From the NCBI GenBank assembly GCA_033439255.1, contig CM065889.1, positions 2,108,001 to 2,172,000 of the forward strand: a stretch of DNA of 64,000 nt. The letters are read 5' to 3'. Source of the stretch: Hericium rajendrae (taxonomy: Eukaryota; Basidiomycota; Agaricomycetes; Russulales; Hericiaceae). Each line of letters begins with the position of its first letter. The first letter of the stretch is position 1. The notes below the pieces were generated by a model that was not told where the DNA came from, did no database searches, and was given only the letters and a program-made list of their open reading frames with translations. Below, in pieces: positions 45,540-57,819 of this stretch. Made by a program: the position numbers and the translations under genes.

Positions 45540-47937
45540 CGGACGGAGCTCTCGAATGGCACGACGGGCACGACGAAGATCGATGGTGGACGTTGTTAGA
45601 TGAACGGGCTCCCGGCGTCTCGACTCGTACAGGACCCGAGAACCTCGACGAGGTTGATGGTTCCCTTAATGGGCCCCAAGAAGAGCCATTATCGTCGCTC
45701 AAAGATCCGCCCACAGAGCATGCAGTACAACTCCGTGAACATCTTGAACCCCATCGTCCCACACGTACACCCTCCCCGTTCGACGATCCACCAAGAGAAG
45801 ATGCAGAAGGCCATGCGGAACGTGAATCCACAGATTCCGGTGCCCGCCGCCCAGACATTCAAGACATTCCTTCCCTTGGAAAGGTATTTCCTCTCCCCTC
45901 CATCCGAATTCAGCACGATAATATGGAACCCTAGCGTAAACGAGGACAGGTAGAATCCCCCGTTCGGTCATCAAGTTTTGAACAGGATGCCGCGACAGAC
46001 AAAGATGAAAGCGATGATGATTGCCCGATACGCCAGAAATCTGTTATCCCTATCCAAGTCGAGGCAGGACCGTCCGCTCGAGTCCATCTTGTAGACAGGC
46101 AAGTGACCCAGAGCCCCAATGATCTGGATAAGGACACTTCCAAGGGCCAAAAGGTAGACCCCTTCCCTGCAGTGCTCGTCAACCGTGCTTACATGAGCAA
46201 AGCAGGGCAAAGATCAGGGTAGAGGGGTACAGTCGGATGGAACCAATGACGAACATGAACTAAGCACCTCGGACGTGGCCCGCGAGGAACTCGCTCGGAC
46301 ATGGGAACAACCTGGCACTCATCCCAGTCGCCTCGGCCACCGCCGCAGCCAGTCAACGACCAACTCTGCCAAGGGGGAAAAGGTACATTTCATTCCCTGC
46401 GGTTCTGATTCAGCGTATTCATGTGGCATCGTAGCGCAAACGAGCAGAGTCGGGCAGCGACGAGGCAGGGACCGAGCCTCCGCAGAGTGCCAGCAAGAGA
46501 GGCACGAGTGGGCCCAAAGATTCAAAGGTATATCAGTTGTCTGGCATCGCAGAGCGCATGTGATAACGTTCGCATGTAGCGAACGCGAGGCCAGTCCTCC
46601 GTACTCGATACTAACGAGGACGCTCGTGAACCCCCTATCAAGAGGATAAAACAAACGTCTACTGGGAAACAGGTACGCCTGATTGCATGCACTTTTCTTG
46701 CAGATTCGATCGAACATCCCAGGCTGTCAACGATGTGGGGAGCATGGTTACCCACCAAGATGACAATCAAGCAGTCTTCATCGGGAAGGAACAGGAGGGA
46801 AAAGAAGTAAGTTCGCAGCGCGGTGACAATAATCCCGATCTTAGTCTGCCATTCCAGGTTCTCAGGCTTCCAGTTTATTTGGAATGGGTGGACACGATCA
46901 AGAAAATCAAGGTGCGTGGAGAACTGGTCGCTTCATTCCAAGCTTACCATCTTTCACAGCTTTCCAAGTGCGATTACTGCAACAGAAAAGGTCTCACGTG
47001 TAAAGAGAATCTCGCTTGTCAATCCTGCCCTCCATGTTCACAAGGCAAGAAAACATGTTCGCATCGAGCCAAAGATGCAGGAACCGGGACGAAAAAGGTG
47101 TACCGTCCGCACCAATACATGTCCGTACTCAAGCTCCACGCCGCTGAGCCTTACCCCCCACTCCCGGATATAATTACGGCAGCGGATGCCACGACCAACG
47201 TACATACTCTTCCGGGCCACGCACCGCCGCCGCATCCGGACATCTTGGTGCCCGATCGAGACCACCATCACGTCACGGCATCCTCATTATCCCCAGACAG
47301 TACCTTGAAGCGCACTCGTGCTCAGACACGTAGAGCCCAAGGCCTCGGAGACGTCCACAACGCCAATGGAGAACAGCCCTTTCTCATCCACAAGCAACAG
47401 AAAGTCGCAGGGTCCGCGCTTGGTACCAGCGTCTTTCCTAGCCAGATGGTTCCGAATACGCCTGGCATGCCCGTGCAAGGGGCTGTCGAACGGGCTTCTA
47501 CGACCGAACCCAACCCTTCCAGAGATAAAGGCAAGCAGCGGGCGGTTCGCGTCTCCCCTCCCGTCCCTCGCGTCTCCCCTCCCGTCCCTCGCGTCTCCCC
47601 TCCCTCGCCTCGTGCCTCTTCTCCCAAGGCCGACATTCTCCCTCGGAAACTCAAGGGTAATCAGGACGCTCGTAAGGCATCGCCTTCCGCACATTCATCC
47701 AGTTCCCTAACCACTGTCTCAACCCCAAAACCGGAGACACAGCTTTCCGAAGCAGCATCCTTGCGGGAACATATGAAGACCATCATCACTGACATCAAAC
47801 GTATCGACTCGGACGCGGCGAGTCTGGCAGGTATATGTCAACAAATTCGATCCGGGCAAGAGCAGATGGAAGCGAAGATGGATCGCATTGAAAAGAAACT
47901 GGATCGTCTGCTGGCATTGGAACGTGTCCAGGGATAA
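45540..47937 (+). CDS. Cysteine-rich, multi-exon protein of unknown function
   Basis: The first exon seen ends at 45883 (open from about 45540; its start and any upstream exon are unresolved). Then 45935-46153, 46218-46382, 46435-46527, 46580-46672, 46723-46806, 46858-46911 and 46960-47937, all joined in phase 0. The last exon has a cysteine cluster CDYCNRKGLTC / CQSCPPCSQGKKTC, reminiscent of but not identical to a Zn2Cys6 cluster, then Pro/Ser-rich sequence with a short tandem repeat (VSPPVPR three times, 47550-47600), and a C-terminal coiled coil (MEAKMDRIEKKLDRLLALE). A DNA- or RNA-binding role is possible only by analogy. Confidence 0.6.
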
Positions 47938-48226
47938 ATAACTTTCTTTTTCTGTCGTTGTGGCGGCCGTTAACAATAACTCTTATCTACATATACACCC
48001 ACCCACATTAATCTTCCTTCTATTACTTCGTATCCACAACGTCCTTCCGCAGTTATTGCATGTAGAGTCTCTCTGTTTGGTACTTAGGGAACAATCTAAC
48101 TTACTATACCTGACACTGGACGATTACCACCAGCCTGGTGACCAGGCGGCAGCGGGGTGATGCGGCCGTCGGCTAAAAATGCATGCAGTTGTAAGGTAGG
48201 GCGACACGCGGCTACACGCCGGGGCC
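47938..48226. other. Intergenic, no gene seen
   Basis: Contains polypyrimidine-rich sequence after the stop at 47937 and leads into the 44-bp inverted repeat. Confidence 0.4.
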
Positions 48227-48350
48227 AGGCTCGAACTCGCTCTACACGCTTCCGGTGACAGTTCGAGCCTGGCGGCGGGGAAGATGTGAGAGAAAGTCCC
48301 GCGGCGAGGCTCGAACTGTCACCGGAAGCGTGTAGAGCGAGTTCGAGCCT
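48227..48350. repeat. Perfect 44-bp inverted repeat with 36-nt loop
   Basis: Arms 48227-48270 and 48307-48350 are exact reverse complements, starting AGGCTCGAAC and ending GTTCGAGCCT. Each arm also begins and ends with that same 10-mer inverted, so the structure is nested. The loop is GC-rich. It lies in a gene-poor gap. Confidence 0.9.
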
Positions 48351-51300
48351 CGTGGCGTACAACCCTTTAAACACATAGCTTTATCTTCGCCATGATTGAG
48401 AACATTTTCCTGGAGCCGTTCTGTGACTGCCCCCGTTGGTGACTCTGAATCCTCCAAATACAATATTATGACATGGTATGTCTGTCGATCTATGACTCGA
48501 AGAGTAACGATAATAAATCAGCCGAGATATCGAAGGTACGTATTGAACACCCAGACTTATGTTGACTGGACTGTCTATCTCCATCATTCAATTAAATACA
48601 TAATTGACTTCACAATGCTTTCCGTTTGATTTAATGTCATAAGCTCGATTGTTACACAATTTTCGCAACTCTGATTCTCGAAGCGGCGCCGCGCCGAGTC
48701 TGACTGGGATGGAGGTGTAAACAGCTCTGCGTAGCGGGGCGGGGCACGTAATGCAGCGTAGGGTTCGACTCGGACAACTCTCTCTTGAAGACATCCCACA
48801 ACTTGTTGTCCTCCTTCATGCAGGATCTTAACGAGACAGCACCCTCCTCGTGCGGTACGTTCTTGCGCTTTTGTACCGTTTTCCACGTATCATCTTTCAA
48901 GATCAGGTACTTAATGTGCTCGAGTGAACTTTGGCGTGTCGCGGTCTACGAACCTGTAGATCTATCAGACAATGAATCTAGGACCGAGATGATTGTCTCC
49001 CTTGCACACATCACCTTTCACTGACACCGGACTTGATAATAATATATGTATTGTACCCTGCTACTATCTACATGTGCACATTCTCCGTACTATTTACACA
49101 GCTCCAGATTCAAATGGTTCCAGAACGAACAACAGGCTCTCCCAGCAAGCAAGGGCTCAGCCGACGCGAGGCGGCGCTTCAAGTGTCTCGCACACCCGTA
49201 ATTATTAGCGCCCTAACTCACATCGTCAACAATGACAAACAAAGGCTCGGCGCCTCCACCGATTGTCGACCGACACACTTACTCTTCGTCACAGTCGGCT
49301 CACACTACAGCATTAATGTGCAAGAATGGGCAAGAAATCGAGCACGCTACAGGTGTCTGTTGCTTCTATCAGAGGACTGCGGGTCCTCTAGCGAATCCTC
49401 CGGCGGGAATTGCCGGCCGCGCGAACTCGAAGACCTATTATGGGACCCGGCAATGTATAGGGGTTTAAACTCCGAAGCCGTCCGCGCCACTTCAGGCGTT
49501 TTGCTTGTAGAAGTGGTAGGGACATGCAGAGCATCCCACGAAGCTTCAAATATTAGTGCACCTACACAGTAAATCATGTAAAATCGTATTCAGGAAAACC
49601 GTGGCGGAGGATTTTTTAAAAACCCTCTTTATGACCTTAACATGTCCGATTTTGGCCCTGTTCTATACCTTCTATGAGCTGGGGATGAAAATCTCTGCCA
49701 CCGTCTCCTGGAGCACGATTTTACATTTTTTATGGTGGTTCATCCACAGTTGTGTCGCCACTGGGTGATTTTATCCATTGTCCTTTGTACCGCAGGCCAA
49801 CTGGGCGCGGGCCGTTCGGCAAAAGCCAAAACGCGTCTTATGTAATATGCGTCAGACGCGTCGCCGGGAGGAACGCGTCGCGTTAATACATCGTATACCC
49901 CCGCTCCCAGCTCCTTACACAATCTATCAACCCCTTCAGAACGCCCGAACTACTATGCATATACTTACTCTGTTATATGATCTCTTCGACGACCCTTTTC
50001 TTGTGCCGCCTGCATGTCAAAGCTCTTTCTAAGCAGCAAAGTGGCCGGACATTTTGACGGGCTTGGTCACAGTCTCGGAGGCGCTTGGGCCTTTTAAAAT
50101 ACGAACATAAAAAATGATTTCTATGAGGCGAAATGACCTATATGTCAAATTTTTCCAGATGGGAGGGCTCTTCAGCTTGTCATGAGGAGTGATGGCTTTA
50201 CAGTACGATATCTTTGATCACATCTCGAATCGTACTCTCAGATTCCGCAAGCTGAGGTCGATGGTATACAACAAGCCGCACGATTATTTAGGGGATTTAA
50301 AGGATTTGTTATGCATGTAGACAAACCCGTCTTTCTCTGCGACCACCTTCCGCGCCGGTTCTCTAGCCAAATCCGTCACATGACCCGGACGGTTTCCAAA
50401 CCGCGGTTGCCGGGTACCATGACCTATCGTTCGACTCGGAAGACAACTTGAGCACGAGCCAAGCACAACGAGCGTACAATCCAGCAGCACGCGGGGTACA
50501 GTCAACGGCGCTACAATGCATGTCTTCAAAACCACACTAACCAACTAGTGAGTTTGGGAGTAACGGCTGCTTCAGCCTATGTAGGCAGCAACCTCACGAG
50601 TTACCAAGCAGACCGCAGACCGTGCACCATGCGCGCGCTGCATGGTCTAAGTAACCTGTCCAACCTTGACTTCGTTACACTCCCTAAACTCGTATTTGAG
50701 CTCCCATGGTGCAACATTGCTTAGGCGGAACATGCGCAGGACGATCTGCGGCACGGTCTTGAAGTGCGCTTTCCAGATACGTGTCTGCAGCGTGCAGCGC
50801 TTCTTCTCGGCCTCGAGCATCAGCAACTACCTGGATTACTGGATCAGCATCACAGCCCTATCTGTGGCGACCCATACTGTCACAGCTCCATAGTGAAAAG
50901 CAATCTGGTTGTAAAGTAAGATCAAAAATGCATAGCGTGAATGCACGCAGTCGAGAGGCTCCGACCAAATAAGTCGACAATGCGATATAATTAATTACCT
51001 AGAATTATATAGAAAGCCTATATGGCCCAGTGGTCTTCTTCGTTGTGCAAGTGCGTGTGGATTACGGTTTTAGGGCAAGGGTTCGATTCCCGCTGCAACC
51101 TTTTGCATATCATGATATCTTTTACATTTGCACGTCTCAATCCTGGACCCTGTGTCAGGGTTCTGGCAAACCTCCACCCAAGGTCCTGCCAGCCCTTCGC
51201 CGAAGTTGTTTGTCAATGCTGGTTCGGCCATGAGCGGATTCTCTGGTCGGAAGTACCTGCGGAGTGTGAATAACTGACTGGGTCCTCCCCAAGTTAAGGG

Positions 51301-52140
51301 ATGTCATGATGTCAGCCTTACGGCAGGACCTGCTTCCCAACATGCCATTCCATCCACTGCAACCGTCCGATTACACTCTCAGGAAAATAATCTGCGCAAA
51401 ATTGCATTGTTCGTGCCCATCTGATCCAGGGCCAAGTTATTCTCCCAACCATTTCGAGAGGCTCAACTCCGCCGGTGAGGTCCCATGTTATGTGAAAGGA
51501 GGACCGACTCATCTTCAACTACCCATACATTCGCCAGTGATATGTCTACATCGCTCCCACGTCACTTACAGCAACCATGTTTCCCAGAATCACTCGCCTG
51601 CCACAGAAAATCTTGCGTCTGCCAAAGATACACCGGTACACAAGTATCCACCGCATATACTTGCCTTGTACTCACCCATTCTCCTCTACAGTCTTGCCCT
51701 CATCCAGGTATCATGTAACCCCTCCCCGTGTTCCTGATCCATATTCTCGCTAATTAGCGGCGTCATCTGTGGCTGATGAAGCGGTTTAACGGTGCAGTAG
51801 AGATCACATCCTCTGCACTCACTGCTCGCTTGTGATTCCATTCCCAGGACCCGCCAGTCGCACATGATTATATTTCTCTAGATTGCGCGAGTTGTCTCAC
51901 GGTGGCCCTTCCTACCTACGATGCAGGGTATGTGTCTTCACATTTTCCCGGTCCCAGAGTCTCTGTTTTGTAGACCGCGTTCAAGGCCACGTCATATCAT
52001 ATTTGTAACATCCTTCTACGATGAGAACCAATTCATATAAAAGAAAAGTGGGATTTGTCGTGTAAAGGGGTGCTCTACCATATTATAAAATTATTTCTGG
52101 TTTGTCCTTTGCCTATAGAAATGCTCTAGAAATCCTGGCC
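48351..52140. other. Gene-poor accessory stretch with orphan coding-like pieces
   Basis: No complete gene could be built. Minus-strand frame 48945-48652 reads like protein (DDTWKTVQKRKNVPHEEG, NKLWDVFKRELSESNP) and follows an acceptor-like CGTAG. Minus-strand 50845-50660 reads LQTRIWKAHFKTVPQIVL and LRMFRLSNVAPWELKYEF. They may be exons of decayed genes; no family recognised. The rest holds a SINE candidate at 51010-51290 and nothing else I can support. Confidence 0.35.
51010..51290 (+). repeat. tRNA-like SINE candidate
   Basis: TATGGCCCAGTGG (51021-51033) matches the pol III box A and GGGTTCGATTCCC (51079-51091) matches box B, 46 bp apart, as in a tRNA. No cloverleaf with paired acceptor arms could be drawn, and the sequence continues without a gene, which is the layout of a tRNA-derived SINE. 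A box-A-like TAGGTCTAGTGG occurs near 59495. Confidence 0.4.
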
Positions 52141-52149
52141 ATTACAGAG

Positions 52150-52260
52150 CATGCAGGCGGGCGCTACCCGGCGCTACGTGAGCCGAGCGCTAATTGAGCC
52201 GGGCGCTAAACCGACTATCAAAACCCCCTGGATTCCAGGCGCGCACATAAAGCCATCTTG
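52150..52260 (+). promoter_or_regulatory. GCGCTAA-repeat block upstream of F-box gene
   Basis: Four SGCGCTA-type copies within 60 bp, ending GGGCGCTAAA and ACTATCAAA. The arrangement recurs upstream of the 62184 gene (61750-61810) and near 59600-59650, always followed by an ACYRTCAAA motif. Confidence 0.4.
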
Positions 52261-52595
52261 CCATCCCACCACACATTCCACCAACAACACATTTTTTCTC
52301 CCTCACTCTTTCTCACACATAGATTTTCATTTCCCTCATTGATATAGTGAATAATCCAGTACATAAACGGTGCCACTTTTGATAGCATATATTCGGCTTT
52401 CTCTCACTGACCCCCCGGCAGAACCTTGTTGTCAAAAATCATCGTCAAAGGGTCCATCTTCATTTTTGTGCTCATTTCTGAGGTCAGGTTTGTCCAAGAG
52501 CTACCGTGGTACAGCGTATGGTTAGCATACATAGGCACTGACAAGCGTACAGGGTCTATCATCAACGCATCGTCACTCTTCGACACTAACGAGAC

Positions 52596-54281
52596 ATGTC
52601 CACCCCGGAATCAAACGGTATGTTATTTACAGATTAAATAAAATTCTCTCATTCTGACTTTTCCCTCTGCACCTCTACCATAGGCGTCATTCTTCTTTCC
52701 CAGCAGATCCTCCCCCAGTATATCGTAGGACCGGAGCACAACCTTATAGCGGCTAAGCACGCATACAACTCGACATTGCCAGTATTGAGTCTCCCTGTCG
52801 AAATCATATGCAAGATTACTCGCCAGGTTGCGCAGGAGGTACCGCAGGCATATGATGAGAGACCTTCCAGGAGCTGGCTTTCCGTCACCCATGTCTGCCA
52901 CTTTTGGCGGGAGGTATGCCTCTCCGACGCCCTCCTGTGGGCGCGTGGGATCAACAACCATCTGGGACCTCGTTCCGTCATGACGATGATTGAACGATCA
53001 CGAGGAGTTCCCATGGCCCTTTCGTTGACACGCTGCAATGAGTGTCATTTGGACCTCATCCTCGCCGAGTCCCATCTCAGGGTGACCAAGCACCTCTCTG
53101 TATTCGACCTTCCCCATCGCATAGATCATATCACAAGAGACTTACTCTCCGATGCTCCGATCTTGGAGACTCTAGCGATTCGCACAAGACGGCCCAAACG
53201 TTTTCCCGCTGTGTCTTTCTCCGAGAATCACAGGACGTACAACTTTCCCCAGCTCAAGTCACTCCTTCTCAAACAGGTCTTGCCATCCTGGTCCCTCCCC
53301 TTCCTCGGCGAAAATATGACAAGGTTGGAGATTGCTAACCCTAGACGCATATCTGGCTCATTGGTCCACGAGGACGTTCTCATCCCTGCGCAATGCTATG
53401 CTGAGATGCTCTCGGCCATTCACAGAATGAAAAATCTCACTTCTCTCGTTCTTATGGGCGTGTTTCCGCAAGTTCTCGAAGTCAACGCACAGATTCCCGA
53501 TCGCATCCCGCTACTGTACCTGAAAGACCTAAAATTCCATGCACCTGCACCGCTTGCATCCGATTTCCTCTCCAGAATCCAAGTCCCAAAGTCCTGTACA
53601 GTCAAGGCTTGGTTCTCTTCCACCTGTTCGCCAAGTGACGCTGTCAAGATTGCCTCGTTTCTGACTAAGCTGCATGCCTTTGATCTTCGGGAACCTCTCA
53701 AGATATCTCTCGAGGAAGACTTTGCCAAGGTTAAGCTCACTGTCGCGCTCGCCGAAAATCCTCTCAAAGTTCCGCCTATTCGCCTCACCCTCTGTCGCGA
53801 TGATTCTTTCGAATTCACTTTGGCCTTATTGTCCGCTTTTCCATTGTCCTGCCTGCACACCCTCAGGATCCAGCACGATGACCATCATCCTACACATAAT
53901 TCTCCCGATTACGATGGACATTTGTGGCCTGAGGCTGACTGGATTGCACTGCTGCATTCTTGTCAGAACATTCAGAAACTCATCATTGAAACGGGGGACT
54001 GCTTCTTTTTCAATACATTTACGATGTATTCGGCCCTCCCGACGACCTGCAATATCGCATCTATTGTTCTACAGTTAGGGATGGATTCTACATTTGAACA
54101 AATGGTGGCCTGCACACACTTCCTCGATTATGTCACAAGACGACGTGATAACAATTTTCCCCAACCCCACTACCTAGTGCTCTTCTCAGGACCTCCGTTG
54201 GACCAACCCCAGCCATGGCTCCCTCTTGCCCAAATGATGGCTTCTGTTGACGTGGACCATCTGGCGGAAGATGAACTCTGA
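52596..54281 (+). CDS. F-box protein, paralogue 1a
   Basis: Exons 52596-52617 (MSTPESN) and 52684-54281, joined through a 66-nt intron; 539 residues. F-box-like motif: LPVEIICKITRQVAQEV, WLSVTHVCHFWREVCLSDALLWA; the remainder has irregular leucine-rich strands (LPQLKSLLLKQVLPSW, NLTSLVLMGVFPQVLEV, CLHTLRIQHDD). Such proteins are expected to link Skp1 to a substrate in SCF ubiquitin ligases; substrate unknown. A near-copy lies at 62184-63869. The 22-nt first exon and its intron position are identical in both copies, supporting the model; starting at the second exon would need a non-ATG start. Confidence 0.8.
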
Positions 54282-55270
54282 GGTCGTCTGCCACTCCGTT
54301 TTCCTACACGTCTATGCAGGTTACTGTTTCCAAAGATCGTTTCGCTCGCGAGAAACCTTCTGATACCGGTAGGTGCCCCATGAGATATGCGCCAAACATC
54401 TATTAACACTATCCCATAGATTTTCCCTGTTTCTATGCGGTTTAATTTCTCAGATGTTGTTACGGGATTGAGCCCTCACCGTCTGAGGCAACTTTTCACC
54501 CTCCTCGTTGCACCGAAAGCAAGATTTTCCTCATGCGTTTATTTTTCTCCATTCATTTTCGTCCCACCATTCGTATTCTTGTTCCAAACTTGTTGCAAAG
54601 GTATCGTACAGTCGTGCTGAATGTTTCAATTTTCCCGCCTCTTCACACGGACAGTTCCCTTCTACGTACGCGATTCTGGATTTGTCCGAGCAAAAAATCG
54701 GTTTTATTTGAACATTATACTGGCAGAGGGATTCAATCTCTTATGTAAAGTAGTACATCAAAGCGATTCAGCTTTATTACTACAGATTCGCATGTGCATA
54801 CCGGTTCTCTGTGTTATATCAAGACAATGTCATCTTTGAAACCAAATTTACTGCATCAACCAATGCTAATGAACAAAAGCATAATCACATCTGACCGACC
54901 ATGTTACCCAAAGATAAAAACAGTTCTCCAAACCACACAGACCCTCACTGCGGGCATCATGCTATATAGATCCATCGCACCACTTTCGCTATGCACACTG
55001 GGGCATAAAATCCATGCACGAAGCGCATCGCCACTTTCCCTGCCATACGTGCATTGAGACAACACCGGAGGGGAATGGGTCAGAGTCTGGATGTCTCCGT
55101 TTATAGTTTGATGACGTGCTGCTTGCTGATTCCTGAGATAGTCCATGTCAGGGGGTCGTAACAGGTGCGTCCAGAATGACAATGTCATTTTCCTGGGTGT
55201 GAATCCTCTCGACAGATAAACGTGTCCCAAGATTGAACGTGAGTGCCAGCGTTGGACCGCAGTCCAGATA
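54282..55270. other. Intergenic, no gene seen
   Basis: Only short frames; similarity to the other plus-strand F-box locus fades after the stop codon. Confidence 0.5.
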
Positions 55271-55274
55271 TTTT

Positions 55275-55640
55275 AATCTAGCCTAATGATTGGCATGCCC
55301 GGATTGCTTGGGCTCGTTGCTCTCGATGGGCCGGCTCTTTTCAATGAGCCGCTCTCGATGAGCCGCTCCCTCTGCGAGCATGTCTCCGTGGGCGCATGCC
55401 CCGCGTCTGAGCCTCCTTGCCGACACGTATTTTGTGTCCGTCCATACCCTTTTTCGTCCAATTCGCATCAGTAATCCTGAAGTGCACTGCGCCGGTCATT
55501 CAGGAGGGTTCGCCTTCTGCTCACGACCATTGCACGCCTTCAGCACGACGCATTTTGAGTACCCCTCCTACCCACCCATTGTTCTTTTTTCATTATCTTT
55601 CACATCATAGCTACACATTTATTATCGTGGGGATCGTATT
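55275..55640. repeat. One-armed copy of the foldback repeat
   Basis: From GGCATGCCCGGATTGCTTG (55290) through GTGCACTGCGCCGGTCATT to CACGCCTTCAG and ATTTATTATCGTGG it follows the right arm and flank of the 37938 repeat (38273-38645) with insertions and changes. The matching left arm is missing. Confidence 0.6.
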
Positions 55641-55644
55641 TCTC

Positions 55645-56188
55645 TGTGGCTCTATAATACAATGTCCCGCTTCGGCCAACGTTGGAGCACAGTCCTGGGC
55701 AAGACCGCATCGCCGAACCATGCCTCTCTGATCCTAAACCGGATGGAACCAAGTCTCAAGCTCTCACGTTTCACCGCAGTCTTATGCACGCCCCGCAATA
55801 TTCGGCTTTGTACTTCGCACTCGCCTTCTCTCATAGTCCCGATACAAAGTTCTTCAAATTTACGCAGTCTGACTTGGAAAGACAATCCTCATTCTGAGTC
55901 CTTTTCTTATTGTATGTCGTAGAGGTATCAAGATTTGTAATCGCTGTCAGCTATGGAGCGGCACTCTAATCTACATACAACTTCAGAAAGGCGATAAAGA
56001 AATTATAAAAAGGAGAGACGAGACGACGAGGAGAACAGCTATGCAGACGAGAACGGCGATGCAGAGGAGAATGAAAAGACAAATGATAATGATGACGATA
56101 GCCACAACGACCAGGAAAGCAACAAGGACAGCCTTCAAATGACGAGAAAAAGAACGAGAACAGTATTCCATTTCATCCTATGAACGCG
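55645..56188. other. Intergenic, no gene seen
   Basis: Short frames only, including a GA/CT-rich tract around 55990-56140 that gives hydrophobic minus-strand frames by composition. Confidence 0.4.
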
Positions 56189-57809
56189 CTAACCTTGTTC
56201 ATGTGGAGCATTCTCTTCTTCCCCTAGATGAGCATCAAGGGGCCTGTATTCGTGAACCTGTCCAGAGTCGGTAATGATTGAAGCCTACATAAAATGTAAG
56301 CAAATAATGAAATTATTTTGTCAGTTCTGACACACTCACCGTGATGATGGGAATCTGCGACCCAAAACGTCGAGAGATCAAACTTTGCAGCATATCGCAA
56401 AATATGAATTCAGTTTGAACTCTGTCATCGTTCGTGTGGATGGCCCCCAGATTCACGATCTTCAACCTAGGCAGATCGATCTCGAGATCTCTATTCATCT
56501 CGAGGAATAAGGAGAAGATCCACATGACCTCGTGGTGGAGATGTATTTCCTCCAGTTCTCTGCATCCGGAGATTATGTCCAGCCACAAACACGAAATCCT
56601 GCATGCGAGAGCCGAATAGATGCGGAGAGAACGAAGTTTTGGCAAGGGAAGCAAGCGGTGGATGTCCGGGAGGATACGCCGCCATTCGATGCCCGAGAAG
56701 TGGAGATCAATAATTGCTGGGACGGCACGCCCATCGCAGGGCTTTTCGTACGAGTCTTCCACCTCCGATACTTTAACAGATGTGACATCATCCCCGACTT
56801 CAAGTAAGCTGTGGAGTGATAACAGGTTGGTCGTCCAGGTACGCTCTAGGAATGATCTCAATGTTGAAAGTCGTACGACATCTTCTCGCTCGAAACGTAT
56901 GAAGGAGGCCTCGAAATAGCAGGTCTTTGGAATCGACAGGCAGGTGAAAAGCTCCACGCATATATTCGCTCTTTCGATCTTCAGCTGGGATAGGTGGGGT
57001 AAGACGATGTTTATATCTTGGAACAAGTAGGGAGTCCTTGGAAAGCGTCCTCCGAGGACGAGCACTTCGAGCGACTTCATGTTACCGAGAGCAGCCAACA
57101 TCAGGGGTATATCTTGCGGAAGGTATTGGTCTTGCCAAACAGAGCTCGTGATGGCCAAATGGGTGAGTGCGGTTTGAAGGCCGAGCCTGTCCCAACAGGG
57201 GAGGACGTTATGCAGAACGAAAGTACGAAGAAGAGGGTGGGGGGATTGAAAAACGTCGGTCGGAAGGTTGGCTAGCCTGAAATTGAGGTCTACGTCTTTC
57301 ACCAGGGTAATATCTGTCAAAAGAGGGCCTAGTCCTGTCAAAAAATCAAGTGTGATATCGTGCTTGGGGAGATGCAGATTCAGAGAAGTGATATTGGCGA
57401 TATTATTGACGAGCATGTTTTCAAATGCTTTGGGAATGGTTCTCCGATCAATACTCTCGCGGTCACAGAAGAATGGACCTAGCGAGATGGATAGAGGAAT
57501 AGTTCTTGCACGCTTGATCATTTCGGCCAGTCCTTCAGAGCCCAAGCCCATGCTGATGTTGGACGCCCAGATCCTTGCGTCACCGTTAGCTACTTCCCTC
57601 CACCAGCGACAGACCTGTGTCGCAGCAACCCAGTCTCGTCTTTCTTCCCCAGGATGTTGATTGAATCCATACGGGGAGATGAGGGCAAGATAAAAGATAA
57701 TCCTGGCAAGTAGTTCGGCAGGAAGGCACCGAGCCTGTGTTCCTTTCCGTGGATACACTGCCTCTTCATACTGTGAGTTGCGTCCAGGTTCTATCAGACG
57801 TTGATCCAT
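56189..57809 (-). CDS. F-box protein, paralogue 2a
   Basis: Exons 57809-56340 and 56284-56189; 521 residues. F-box: CLPAELLARIIFYLALISPYG, RRDWVAATQVCRWWREVANGDARIWA. Leucine-rich stretches follow (TSLNLHLPKHDI, MKSLEVLVLGGRFP, PRLKIVNLGAI). The last intron has an ACG/GTGAGT donor and a TATGTAG acceptor; if retained, the protein stops 12 residues later. The exon it adds (SGQVHEYRPLD...) has a counterpart in the paralogue at 59794 (NGRIHESRAS), which supports splicing. ATG at 57809 was chosen. Confidence 0.8.
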
Positions 57810-57819
57810 CACGAGCGGT

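Noticed and set aside
52150-52210. GCGCTAA motifs as E2F/MBF sites
   Set aside because: The TTTSSCGC consensus is not met (A in an S position); kept only as an unnamed repeated block.
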